Source of the DNA: GCA-003244245 sp052390115
Lineage (GTDB): Bacteria > Actinomycetota > Actinomycetes > Mycobacteriales > Pseudonocardiaceae
Direction of reading: 5' to 3'
NCBI GenBank assembly: GCA_052390115.1
Contig: JBQTHE010000068.1
Coordinates: 1-7,728, forward strand
DNA length: 7,728 nt
A program made the position numbers and the translations under genes. Each line of letters opens with the position of its first letter. Positions within the stretch are counted from its first letter, which is position 1. Shown here piece after piece: positions 1-6,555 of this stretch. The notes beneath the pieces were generated by a model. The model saw nothing but the letters and a program-made list of their open reading frames with translations. It did not search any database and was not told the DNA's origin.

Positions 1-617
1 TGTTCATGGTCGACTCCGGAATCCGCCAGTTCCTCGACATCGGCTCCGGCATCCCGACCGTCGGCAATGTGCACGAGATCGCCCAGCGAGCCGATCCCGA
101 GTGCCGGATCGTGTACGTCGACAGGGAACCGGTCGCGGTCGCGCACAGCGAACTGCTGCTTCAGGGCAACGACCGGACCGCGGTGATCCAGGCGAACCTG
201 CGCGACGTCGGGGGCATCCTCGACCACCCGCAGACCACCCGCGTGCTGGACCTCGATCAGCCGGTCGGCCTGCTGATGCTGCTGCTGGTGCACTTCGTCC
301 CGGATTCCTGGGACCCGCCGGGCATTCTGGCTCGATACCGGGACCGGCTCGCGCCCGGCAGCTACCTGGCGCTGTCCCATGGCACGACCGACGGCAACCC
401 CACTGGGCTGGCCGAGACAGTTGAGTTCTACAAGAACACCCCGGAACCGGTGTACCTCCGCAGCCACGAGGAGGTACTGCGCCTGTTCACCGGGTTCGAG
501 CTGGTCGAACCGGGACTGGTTGGTTGCGCTCTCTGGCGGCCCTCGGGACCGGGTGATACCTCCGACAGCGCCGAGATGAACACCATCCTCTACGGGGGCG
601 TCGGCCGCAAGCCGTGA
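1..617 (+). CDS. SAM-dependent methyltransferase, DUF574/Methyltransf_19 family (5' truncated by window edge)
   Basis: This is the 3' part of a Rossmann-fold S-adenosylmethionine-dependent methyltransferase; the substrate cannot be read from sequence. The frame is open from the window edge. The first ATG, at position 6, is probably internal, because it lies just before SAM motif I (IRQFLDIGSGIPT, from position 21) and family members normally carry roughly 50-70 residues before that motif. Also visible are the acidic end of strand 2 (VYVDREPVAVAHS), the LRD segment (NLRDVGGILDHP), the LLMLLLVHFVPD strand/helix and the PGSYLALSHGT segment. Together these are typical of the DUF574 group common in actinomycetes. 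About 204 residues are visible; full-length members are roughly 260-280. The stop is TGA at 615-617, 20 nt from the convergent LCP gene. The family assignment is confident and the biological role is unknown. Confidence 0.88.
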   Translation, partial: FMVDSGIRQFLDIGSGIPTVGNVHEIAQRADPECRIVYVDREPVAVAHSELLLQGNDRTAVIQANLRDVGGILDHPQTTRVLDLDQPVGLLMLLLVHFVPDSWDPPGILARYRDRLAPGSYLALSHGTTDGNPTGLAETVEFYKNTPEPVYLRSHEEVLRLFTGFELVEPGLVGCALWRPSGPGDTSDSAEMNTILYGGVGRKP

Positions 618-637
618 TCGCCCGCCGCCGCGCTGGG

Positions 638-1822
638 CTAACGAGGCACCGGCCGGTCCTGGGCCAGCGCGTCGAACAGCTGCCCGGCCCGCTCGCGGTC
701 CCACAGCACGCCGGAAGAGCCGTCGCTCATCGTGCCGAAACCGGCGATCGGCACCGTAGTGGTCAGTGCATCACCACCCGACAGCGAGCGCATCGCCCAA
801 CCGAGCCTGGCCAGGTTCCAGACATGGCCACCGTTGTCGACGGTGACCGTGTCGGGGGCGTCGACCGCGAGTGCGCCGGAACGCAACGGGTTGAGCAGCA
901 CCGCCGGGCTGCTCGCCCGGGCGATCAGCGCGCCGAGGAACTCCCGCTGGCGCACGACCCGATCCAAGTCGGCGCGCGGCGTGTTCCGGGTCCGCACGTA
1001 ACCCAGCGCCTGCGGCCCGTCGAGTACCTGGCAGCCGGCCGGGATGTCCAGCCCGGCCAGCGGGTCGGAGATCGCCTCGGTGGGGCACAGCTGCACCCCG
1101 CCGACATCGTCGACGAGGCGGGCGAAGCCACCGAACCCGATCTCCGCATAGTGATCCACATGCACGCCGGTGACCGTCTCCACGGTCTGCACCAGCAGGG
1201 TGGGCCCACCGAGCGCGAAGGTGGTGTTGAGCTTGAGGCGGCCCTGGCCGGGGACCGGAACCGAGGAATCCCGGGGGAGGCTGACCAGCGTCGGTTCCCC
1301 GCCACTGGTCAGCGCGGGGATATGCATCAACATGATGGTGTCGGTGCGCTGGCCGCCTGCCGCCGCCTCGTCGCCGGTAGCCAACCGGGCGGCCTGGTCT
1401 GCGGTCAGGCCGGCCCGGCTGTCCGATCCGACGATCAGCCAGTTGGTGCCTGGGGTGTCAGCGATCCGTCCCTCGTAGTCAGCCAGCGCGTCGACCCGCT
1501 GCAGTGACTGATCGACGTACCCGGCGATGCCGATGACCACCAACAGCAGTAACCCGAGGATCACGCCCAGCATGCGGCCTGGCCGCCGGCGCCGGCGCCG
1601 GCGAGGTGGGGCTGGCGCCGGTGGTGGCACGGGGCGACGCTGTGCGGGGCGACGCTGTGTGGGTTGACGCGGGGCGGGCCAGCGCTGGTTTGGCCGGATC
1701 ACCTGGGTCGGCGGGAGCGGTCCGGGCCGGGTGTTTTGCGGAGGCATGTAGTCGCCGGGTGGCCGAGGTGGCCGAGGTGGCCGCCCGGACCGGTCCCGCC
1801 GGGGCGGCCCCTGGTAGCTCAC
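638..1822 (-). CDS. LCP (LytR-CpsA-Psr) family cell-wall polymer ligase
   Basis: This is a membrane-anchored phosphotransferase of the LCP family. In actinobacteria such enzymes attach undecaprenyl/decaprenyl-phosphate-linked polymers (arabinogalactan or teichoic-acid-like) to peptidoglycan outside the membrane. With a GTG start at 1822 it is 394 aa. Residues 1-83 form a Pro/Arg/Gln-rich cytoplasmic tail ending in seven consecutive Arg. One transmembrane helix follows at about 84-103 (MLGVILGLLLLVVIGIAGYV), then the extracytoplasmic LCP domain. LCP motifs seen are GSDSR (132-136), RTDTIML (159-165), SLPRDS (181-186), KLNTTFALGG (197-206), DHYAEIGFGGF, RTR (277-279) and DLDRVVRQREF (285-295); these include the Asp/Arg residues expected to bind the polyprenyl pyrophosphate and metal. 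Two Cys (about 246 and 264) could form a disulfide. The start is chosen from a perfect AGGAGG 7 nt upstream; an in-frame ATG at 1903 would add 27 residues but lacks a good RBS. The polymer substrate is not deducible. Confidence 0.93.
   Translation of the reverse strand: MSYQGPPRRDRSGRPPRPPRPPGDYMPPQNTRPGPLPPTQVIRPNQRWPAPRQPTQRRPAQRRPVPPPAPAPPRRRRRRRPGRMLGVILGLLLLVVIGIAGYVDQSLQRVDALADYEGRIADTPGTNWLIVGSDSRAGLTADQAARLATGDEAAAGGQRTDTIMLMHIPALTSGGEPTLVSLPRDSSVPVPGQGRLKLNTTFALGGPTLLVQTVETVTGVHVDHYAEIGFGGFARLVDDVGGVQLCPTEAISDPLAGLDIPAGCQVLDGPQALGYVRTRNTPRADLDRVVRQREFLGALIARASSPAVLLNPLRSGALAVDAPDTVTVDNGGHVWNLARLGWAMRSLSGGDALTTTVPIAGFGTMSDGSSGVLWDRERAGQLFDALAQDRPVPR
1631..1675. repeat. 15-bp tandem repeat in the LCP cytoplasmic-tail coding region
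   Basis: The unit GGGGCGACGCTGTGC (+ strand) occurs at 1631-1645, again with one mismatch at 1646-1660, and in degenerate form at 1661-1675. On the coding (minus) strand it gives the PTQRR/PAQRR part of the basic, proline-rich tail. A similar short repetition at about 1761-1783 (GGCCGAGGT units) encodes the RPPRPPRPP part. These look like in-frame slippage expansions of a disordered segment. Confidence 0.7.
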
Positions 1823-1829
1823 CGTTTCG

Positions 1830-1835
1830 CCTCCT
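1830..1835 (-). promoter_or_regulatory. Shine-Dalgarno AGGAGG fixing the GTG start of the LCP gene
   Basis: Read on the minus strand, AGGAGG ends 7 nt before GTG at 1822-1820. This is the best ribosome-binding site in the region. It argues that translation starts at the GTG rather than at the upstream in-frame ATG at 1903. Confidence 0.75.
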
Positions 1836-1974
1836 GCGGGTCGGTCCCCTCGCGGGCGCTGCGGTGAGGATAGCCGGGCCAAGTCCAGGTGGTTGTGGGT
1901 CATTCTGGTAAACCGGGGGGCAGGTGGTCGTCGTTGGGCCGATCAGGTGCAAAAATGCCTACCTGCTGCTCGTC

Positions 1975-1981
1975 GGGGAGG
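1975..1981 (+). promoter_or_regulatory. Shine-Dalgarno GGGGAGG for the DivIVA-like gene
   Basis: GGGGAGG lies 5 nt upstream of the GTG at 1987. It supports that start over an in-frame GTG at 1924, which would add 21 residues with no family resemblance. Confidence 0.7.
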
Positions 1982-1986
1982 CATCA

Positions 1987-2859
1987 GTGGATCGCAGGAA
2001 CCTGAAGGACGCCGCATTCGACGTCGTGCTGCGGGGTTATGACAAACGGCAGGTGGACGAGCGGTTACGCACTCTTGGCGCCCAGCTGGCCGCCGCGGAG
2101 AACGCGCTTGCCGCGGCTGCTGAGCGGGTCGCGATGCTAGAGGACGAGGTGCACCGCTCGCGCTCCGGTGGTGATTCGCAACCGGACGCCCACTTCGGTG
2201 CCCGGGTCGAGAAGATTCTCATGCTCGCTGAGGAGGAGGCGCGGGAGGTTCGCAGCCAGGCCGACGCGGCGGCTGCTGCCCTGGTTGCGCAGGCCCGCGC
2301 GGAGGTCGCCGGCCAGCGGCAGCGGGCCGAGCAGGAGGCCGCCGCCTGGCGAGCCGAGGCCAACCGGAGGGCCGCCGAGCAGGACAGTGCCCTGCAGCGG
2401 CGTTGCGCTGCGCTCGAGGATGCTCGCCAGGAGCTGCAACGCGAATCCGTGCGGGTTCGGACGCAGGCCCAGGAAGAGGCCGAGCAGATCCGTAAGGCGG
2501 TCGCGCAGGAGGCCGACGAGCTGTTCAAAACAGCCGCGCAGGACGCAGATGAGGTGTGCAAGGCAGCCCGCGCCGAGGCTGCGCAGCTCGTGGCGCAAGC
2601 CCGGGCCGAGGCGAACCGGCTGGTCACCACCGCGACGGAGAACGCCCAGCAGCGGGAGCGAGCGAGCGCGCATGAGCTGCACCAACTGTCCCGGTTGAAT
2701 GACGAGATCAACGCCGACCTCTACCGGGCGAAGGAGGTGCTGGACAGCCTGTTCGGTGCCACCAGACCCGTCGCTCGGACCTCCCCGGGGACCAGTCCCG
2801 CACCGGCGAGGCGACCCAAGGACGGTGCGCCGGACCGCCAGCAGGCCCGTACGGTGTGA
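1987..2859 (+). CDS. DivIVA-domain coiled-coil protein (polar-growth/cytoskeletal type)
   Basis: The product is 290 aa from the GTG at 1987, with GGGGAGG 5 nt upstream. Residues 8-30 (AAFDVVLRGYDKRQVDERL) match the N-terminal DivIVA motif of actinobacterial DivIVA/Scy/FilP-like proteins, with the RGYD and VD signature that normally sits on the membrane-binding/first coiled-coil segment. A short coiled coil follows (about 20-55), then a Gly/Asp/Ser break (about 58-68: SRSGGDSQPDA), then a long Ala/Glu/Gln/Arg-rich coiled coil (about 70-255) with many AEEEAREV/AQARAEA heptad-like stretches. The tail (about 256-290) is Pro/Thr/Arg-rich and probably disordered. Such proteins act as scaffolds at poles or septa and direct peptidoglycan synthesis. 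It is shorter than Scy and lacks the exact Wag31 N-terminus, so it is better called a DivIVA-like paralogue than Wag31 itself. Divergence from an LCP ligase gene fits an envelope-growth role, which is inference. Confidence 0.82.
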   Translation: MDRRNLKDAAFDVVLRGYDKRQVDERLRTLGAQLAAAENALAAAAERVAMLEDEVHRSRSGGDSQPDAHFGARVEKILMLAEEEAREVRSQADAAAAALVAQARAEVAGQRQRAEQEAAAWRAEANRRAAEQDSALQRRCAALEDARQELQRESVRVRTQAQEEAEQIRKAVAQEADELFKTAAQDADEVCKAARAEAAQLVAQARAEANRLVTTATENAQQRERASAHELHQLSRLNDEINADLYRAKEVLDSLFGATRPVARTSPGTSPAPARRPKDGAPDRQQARTV

Positions 2860-3015
2860 CGGAACCGCTCCGCCGGCAACCGTGCGAGGATTGTACGTGG
2901 AGTGATTTGTTAGCGTCGACGTGGCAGCGCGATCCACACCCCGGAGCCACGCTGTGCGGCGGCGGCGCCGCGTATCCATCACGAGTGGAGCGAGGCGCAA
3001 CAGCAAGGAGATGCC
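2860..3015 (+). promoter_or_regulatory. Leader/promoter region of the 2-oxoacid dehydrogenase operon
   Basis: This 156-nt gap separates the DivIVA-like gene from E1-alpha and should hold the operon promoter. Its middle (2887-2916) is locally AT-richer (GGATTGTACGTGG, then GATTTGTTAGCG) with TTGTAC at 2891-2896, but no -10 hexamer stands at a standard distance. I see no strong terminator hairpin after the DivIVA-like stop, so read-through is possible. The E1-alpha ribosome-binding site AAGGAG is at 3005-3010. Confidence 0.35.
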
Positions 3016-4173
3016 ATGGACGTCGATGGTCCACATACGCCCCAGCAGGTGATCGCCGGGCTGCGGGCCACCAGCGCGGGCGCGGACCTGGTCCAGCTGC
3101 TCACCCCCGAGGGTCAGCGAGCCTCGCATCCGCGGTTCGACCTGCAGATCTCCCCGGCCGAGATCCAGTCGCTGTATCGGGACATGGTGCTCGTGCGCCG
3201 GGCTGACCGGGAAGCCAACGCCCTGCAGCGGCAGGGTCAGCTCGGGCTGTGGGCCCCGCTGCTGGGCCAGGAGGCCGCGCAGATCGGCGCCGGCCGCGCG
3301 ATGGCCCCCCAGGACATGGCCTTCCCGTCCTACCGCGAGCACGGTGTCGCCTGGTGCCGTGGGGTGGATCCCACCGAGGTCTTCGGCATCTTCCGCGGCA
3401 TCGACCAGGGCTCCTGGGATCCGATCAGCACCGGGTTCCAGCTCTACACCATTGTGATCGCCAATCAGTGCCTGCATGCCACCGGCTACGCGATGGGCCA
3501 GCGACTGGACGGCAAGATCGGCGACGCGGAGACCGGTGAGGCCACGATCGCGTTGTTCGGCGACGGGGCCACGTCCCAGGGCGACGTGCATGAGGCCTTC
3601 GTGTGGGCCGCGGTCTACGACGCGCCGGTGGTGTTCTTCTGCCAGAACAACCAGTGGGCGATCTCGGCGGGGCTGGATCGTCAGACCCGGGTGCCGTTGT
3701 ATCGCCGTTCGCTGGGCTACGGCTTCCCCGGGATCCGGGTGGACGGCAACGACGTGCTGGCCACCCTGGCCGTCACCCGCTGGGCACTGCGAGAATGCCG
3801 CACCGGCAACGGTCCGGTGCTGATCGAGGCGTGCACCTACCGGATGGGCGCCCACACCACGTCCGACGACCCGACCCGCTACCGGCTCGCCACCGAACTG
3901 GAGGAGTGGAAGCTCAAGGACCCCATCGAGCGGGTTCGGGTGCACCTGGTGCGGGAGGGGCTGGCCGAGCCGGAGTTCTTCCAGCAGGTGGCCGCCGAGT
4001 CCGACGAGCTGGCCGCAAGGCTGCGCGACTACTGCACGTCGATGCCCGTGCCCCGCCCGGAGCGGATCTTCTCCGAGGTCTACGCCGAACCGTCGCCGTA
4101 CCTGGAGGCCCAGCGCGAGGAGTTCCTGGCCTACCACGCGTCGTTCGCCGAAATCGGGGGTGATCCCCGATGA
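3016..4173 (+). CDS. bkdA: Branched-chain 2-oxoacid (or pyruvate) dehydrogenase E1 component, alpha subunit
   Basis: The alpha subunit of the heterotetrameric, thiamine-diphosphate-dependent E1 enzyme decarboxylates a 2-oxoacid and passes the acyl group to the lipoyl arm of E2. It is 385 aa; AAGGAG lies 5 nt before ATG 3016. The ThDP motif is intact: GDG at 182-184, 26 residues, then NN at 211-212. YREHG (106-110), RG at 115-116 and the phosphorylation-loop-like segment YRMGAHTTSDDPTRYR (275-290, His280) are also present. The TSDD form of that loop and the REHGVAWCRG segment resemble BCKDH E1-alpha more than PDH E1-alpha. Mycobacterium tuberculosis Rv2497c (bkdA, also annotated pdhA) has the same gene order and similar size and belongs to a branched-chain complex; actinobacteria usually make pyruvate dehydrogenase with the single-chain AceE. 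Branched-chain specificity is therefore favoured but not proven. The gene heads the operon and its stop overlaps the E1-beta start by ATGA. Confidence 0.92.
   Translation: MDVDGPHTPQQVIAGLRATSAGADLVQLLTPEGQRASHPRFDLQISPAEIQSLYRDMVLVRRADREANALQRQGQLGLWAPLLGQEAAQIGAGRAMAPQDMAFPSYREHGVAWCRGVDPTEVFGIFRGIDQGSWDPISTGFQLYTIVIANQCLHATGYAMGQRLDGKIGDAETGEATIALFGDGATSQGDVHEAFVWAAVYDAPVVFFCQNNQWAISAGLDRQTRVPLYRRSLGYGFPGIRVDGNDVLATLAVTRWALRECRTGNGPVLIEACTYRMGAHTTSDDPTRYRLATELEEWKLKDPIERVRVHLVREGLAEPEFFQQVAAESDELAARLRDYCTSMPVPRPERIFSEVYAEPSPYLEAQREEFLAYHASFAEIGGDPR
4153..4171 (+). promoter_or_regulatory. Hairpin overlapping the E1-beta ribosome-binding site and start codon
   Basis: ATCGGGG (4153-4159) is perfectly complementary to CCCCGAT (4165-4171) across the 5-nt loop GTGAT. 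The stem covers the G-rich putative ribosome-binding site and the first two bases of the E1-beta ATG (4170-4172), which itself sits in the ATGA overlap with the E1-alpha stop. Ribosomes finishing E1-alpha would melt the stem, consistent with strict translational coupling and 1:1 subunit synthesis. The structure is seen; its function is inferred. Confidence 0.5.
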
Positions 4174-5189
4174 GCGTCATGACCCCGGCTGATGAGCGCG
4201 CCCCCACGGTGACTCAGACGATCACCCTGGCCAAGGGTCTCAACCAGGGTCTGCGGGCCGCGATGGAGGCCGACCCCAAGGTCATCGTGATCGGGGAGGA
4301 CGTCGGCAAGCTGGGCGGGGTGTTCCGGATCACCGACGGCCTGCTGAAGGACTTCGGCGAGCAGCGGGTCTTGGACACCCCGCTGAGCGAGTCCGGGATC
4401 ATCGGCACCGCCGTCGGGCTCGCGCTGCGCGGCTACCGCCCGGTCTGTGAGATCCAGTTCGATGGGTTCGTCTTCCCCGCTTTCGACCAGATCGTCTCCC
4501 AGCTCGCCAAGCTGCACTACCGCTCGCAGGGCAAGCTGCGGATGCCGGTGGTGGTGCGCATCCCGCACGGCGGCGGTATCGGCGCCGTCGAGCATCATTC
4601 GGAGTCCCCGGAGTCCTACTTCGCCCACACCCCGGGACTCAAGGTCGTCGCCTGCGCCAACCCGGTCGACGCCTACTGGATGATCCAGCAGGCGATCGCC
4701 TGCGACGACCCGGTGATCTTCTTTGAGCCCAAGCGGCGCTACTGGGACAAGGCGTCGGTGGATCTCACGACGGCGCCGCCGCCGCTGTTCACCTCACGGG
4801 TGTTGCGCGCGGGTACGACAGCGACGGTAGTGGCCTACGGGCCGATGGTGCGTACCGTGCTGGATGCCGCGACCGCCGCCGAGCACGACGACGGTCACCA
4901 GCTCGAGGTAATCGACCTGCGCACGTTGTCCCCGCTGGACCTCGCGCCGGTATTCGACTCGGTACGCCGCACCGGCCGGTTGATCTGCGTGTCCGAGGCG
5001 CCCGGTGAGGCCTCCCTGACCGCCGAGGTGGCCGCCCGGGTGTCTCAGGAGTGCTTCTACTCGCTGGAGGCGCCGGTGCTGCGGGTGACCGGGTACGACA
5101 CCCCCTACCCGCCCGCGAAGTGCGAGGAGGACTACCTGCCAGACCTGGATCGGGTACTCGACGCCGTCGACCGCGTGCTGGCGTTCTGA
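4170..5189 (+). CDS. bkdB: Branched-chain 2-oxoacid (or pyruvate) dehydrogenase E1 component, beta subunit
   Basis: The beta subunit of E1 forms the alpha2-beta2 enzyme with the preceding product and supplies part of the ThDP pocket and the E2-docking C-terminal domain. It is 339 aa from ATG 4170, which overlaps the upstream stop by 4 nt; a second in-frame ATG at 4179 would shorten it by 3 residues. The N-terminal pyrimidine-binding domain has EDVGKLGGVFRIT (43-55) and DTPLSESGI (69-77, with E74 the expected catalytic Glu contacting ThDP N1'). It also has the conserved HHSESPESYFAHTPGLKVV segment (142-160) and FFEPKRRYW (184-192). The transketolase C-terminal domain follows from about 205 (LDLRTLSPLD, GYDTPYPPAK). 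Its size is close to M. tuberculosis BkdB (Rv2496c). All expected motifs are intact. Branched-chain versus pyruvate specificity is not settled by sequence alone. Confidence 0.93.
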   Translation: MSVMTPADERAPTVTQTITLAKGLNQGLRAAMEADPKVIVIGEDVGKLGGVFRITDGLLKDFGEQRVLDTPLSESGIIGTAVGLALRGYRPVCEIQFDGFVFPAFDQIVSQLAKLHYRSQGKLRMPVVVRIPHGGGIGAVEHHSESPESYFAHTPGLKVVACANPVDAYWMIQQAIACDDPVIFFEPKRRYWDKASVDLTTAPPPLFTSRVLRAGTTATVVAYGPMVRTVLDAATAAEHDDGHQLEVIDLRTLSPLDLAPVFDSVRRTGRLICVSEAPGEASLTAEVAARVSQECFYSLEAPVLRVTGYDTPYPPAKCEEDYLPDLDRVLDAVDRVLAF

Positions 5190-5200
5190 GGTTATGAGGT

Positions 5201-6529
5201 ATGGAGCAGATGGCCCGCATCCAGCATTTCCTGCTCCCCGACGCCGGGGAGGGACTCACCGAGGCGGAGATCCTGACCTGGCACGTCGCGCCCGGGGACA
5301 CCGTCACCGTCAATCAGATCATCGTCGAGATCGAGACTGCCAAGGCAGCCGTTGAGCTGCCCTGCCCCTACACCGGGGTGGTCAGCGAGCTCTGCGCCGC
5401 ACCCGGGACGACCGTGCAGGTGGGTAGCCCACTCATCGCGATCGACGTCGGTCCCGGCGGGGCGGCACCGGAGACGTCTCCGGGCGGAAAGATCGGCGAG
5501 GAAGGGCCCGGTGGGCGGATTGCGACCCTGGTCGGTTACGGCCCACGGGCCGGTGCAGTGACCCGCCGGCGCCGCAAGGAGGCTGGGGTCGTGCCGGCTG
5601 GGGTTGCACCGGCTGGGGTCGTGCCGGCTGGGGTCGTGCCGGCTGGGGTCGCTGCTGCGCGGGGACCGGTTCCGCTGGCCAAACCGCCGGTGCGCAAGCT
5701 GGCCAAAGAGCTCGGCATCGACCTGCAGTCAGTTCTCGGATCGGGAGCCGGCGGGGTGATCACCCGGGAGGACGTGCAGCGCGCCGCGGCGCTTGCCGGC
5801 AACGGCACTTCCCCTTCCCAGCCCGCTCCTGGCCGGCAGCGCCGGGAGCCGGTCCGCGGGGTGCGCAAGGCCACCGCCGCGGCGGTGGTGTCTTCGGCCT
5901 TCACCGCGCCGCACGTCACGGTGTTCCTCACCGTCGACGTCACGCCGATGATGGAGCTGCGATCCCGGCTCAAGGCGGCACCGGAGTTCCGGGACGTCAA
6001 GCTGACTCCGCTGGCGTTCGCCGCCCGGGCGATGTGCCTCGCGGCGCGGCGGACCCCGGAAGCCAACGCCAGCTGGGACGAGACGGCCGGCGAGATCATC
6101 TACTTCGACTACGTGCACCTCGGGATCGCCGCCGCCACCCCGCGCGGGCTGGTGGTGCCCAAGGTCCGTGACGCCGACCGGATGTCGCTGCGCGAACTCG
6201 CCGTCGCGCTGGACGAGCTGGTGAGGGCCGCGCGGGAGGGGCGCACGCCTCCTGGTGACATGCTCGGCGGCACGATCACCATCACCAACATCGGGGTCTT
6301 CGGGGTGGACGCCGGCACGCCGATCCTGAACCCAGGCGAGTCAGCCATCCTGGCCCTCGGCGCGATCCGGGACATCCCATGGGTGGTGGACGGTGCCGTG
6401 GTACCCCGCAAGGTCTGCCAGCTAGCGCTATCGGTCGACCACCGCGTAGTCGACGGCCAACAAGCCTCCGAGTTCCTCGCCGCCGTAGGCGCCCTCCTCA
6501 CCACCCCCGCCCTAGCGATCACCTACTAG
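5201..6529 (+). CDS. bkdC: Dihydrolipoamide acyltransferase (E2) of the 2-oxoacid dehydrogenase complex
   Basis: This is the E2 core: the lipoyl arm takes the acyl group from E1 and the catalytic domain transfers it to CoA. It is 442 aa. One lipoyl domain (about 9-83) carries the lipoylated Lys48 in IETAKAAVELP. An Ala/Pro/Gly linker contains LVGYG (110-114), an Arg patch (122-125), and five AGVVP-type pentapeptides (128-152). The peripheral subunit-binding domain (about 160-194: VRKLAKELGIDLQSVLGSG ... VITREDV) follows, then the CAT-like catalytic domain (about 217-442) with VRGVRKATAAAVV, FTAPHVT and the active-site motif DHRVVDG (His414, Asp418). ATG 5201 and ATG 5210 (residue 4) are both plausible starts: each has a GAGG about 9-10 nt upstream. 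The gene begins 11 nt after the E1-beta stop, so the three genes are almost certainly co-transcribed. No E3 gene follows; a shared lipoamide dehydrogenase elsewhere is expected. Confidence 0.93.
   Translation: MEQMARIQHFLLPDAGEGLTEAEILTWHVAPGDTVTVNQIIVEIETAKAAVELPCPYTGVVSELCAAPGTTVQVGSPLIAIDVGPGGAAPETSPGGKIGEEGPGGRIATLVGYGPRAGAVTRRRRKEAGVVPAGVAPAGVVPAGVVPAGVAAARGPVPLAKPPVRKLAKELGIDLQSVLGSGAGGVITREDVQRAAALAGNGTSPSQPAPGRQRREPVRGVRKATAAAVVSSAFTAPHVTVFLTVDVTPMMELRSRLKAAPEFRDVKLTPLAFAARAMCLAARRTPEANASWDETAGEIIYFDYVHLGIAAATPRGLVVPKVRDADRMSLRELAVALDELVRAAREGRTPPGDMLGGTITITNIGVFGVDAGTPILNPGESAILALGAIRDIPWVVDGAVVPRKVCQLALSVDHRVVDGQQASEFLAAVGALLTTPALAITY
5581..5655 (+). repeat. 15-bp tandem repeat (5 copies) encoding the E2 linker pentapeptides
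   Basis: The unit GGCTGGGGTCGTGCC is exact at 5581-5595, 5611-5625 and 5626-5640. Variant copies lie at 5596-5610 (three changes) and 5641-5655 (changed at the 3' end). Read in frame it gives AGVVP-AGVAP-AGVVP-AGVVP-AGVAA, residues 128-152 of E2. Near-identity at DNA level, including third codon positions, indicates recent slippage expansion. The copy number can change in 5-residue steps without a frameshift and would alter linker length between the lipoyl and E3-binding domains. Confidence 0.88.
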
Positions 6530-6540
6530 CGATCACCTAC
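6513..6540 (+). repeat. 14-bp tandem duplication across the E2 stop codon
   Basis: TAGCGATCACCTAC occurs twice back to back (6513-6526 and 6527-6540), followed by TAA. The first copy encodes the last residues of E2 (LAITY) and the second begins with the TAG stop. Removing one copy leaves the same protein ending in TAA, so the duplication is neutral for the product. This marks it as a slippage product fixed in the 3' UTR. Confidence 0.85.
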
Positions 6541-6555
6541 TAACCCGCCCTTTCC

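Larger units (their letters stand above)
1823..1986. promoter_or_regulatory. Divergent intergenic region between the LCP and DivIVA-like genes
   Basis: About 164 nt separates the two divergent start codons, so promoters for both genes should lie here. On the minus strand, TATCCT (1872-1867) resembles a -10 box and would give a leader of about 40 nt for the LCP gene, but no good -35 is correctly spaced. On the plus strand I see no convincing sigma-70-like pair upstream of 1987. A shared regulatory region is inferred from orientation only; no operator is recognisable. Confidence 0.35.

Noticed and set aside
618..637. Possible bidirectional terminator between the convergent methyltransferase and LCP genes
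   Set aside because: The 20-nt gap is GC-rich but forms no convincing stem-loop and has no T-run.
614..1507. A 297-codon open frame on the plus strand opposite the LCP gene
   Set aside because: It overlaps LCP coding sequence with intact motifs on the other strand, and its translation is Arg/Gly/Gln-rich without family resemblance.
2950..2980. GC-rich palindrome (GCGGCGCCGC) upstream of E1-alpha as an operator
   Set aside because: Short self-complementary GCC/GGC strings are expected by chance at this base composition and occur elsewhere in the window, for example near 1588-1605.
2137..4137. A 666-codon open frame on the minus strand antisense to the DivIVA-like and E1-alpha genes
   Set aside because: It is opposite two genes with clear family motifs, its translation is low-complexity Gly/Arg/Val/His with no recognisable domain, and it spans their intergenic gap. 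Long antisense frames of this kind are an artefact of GC-ending codons.
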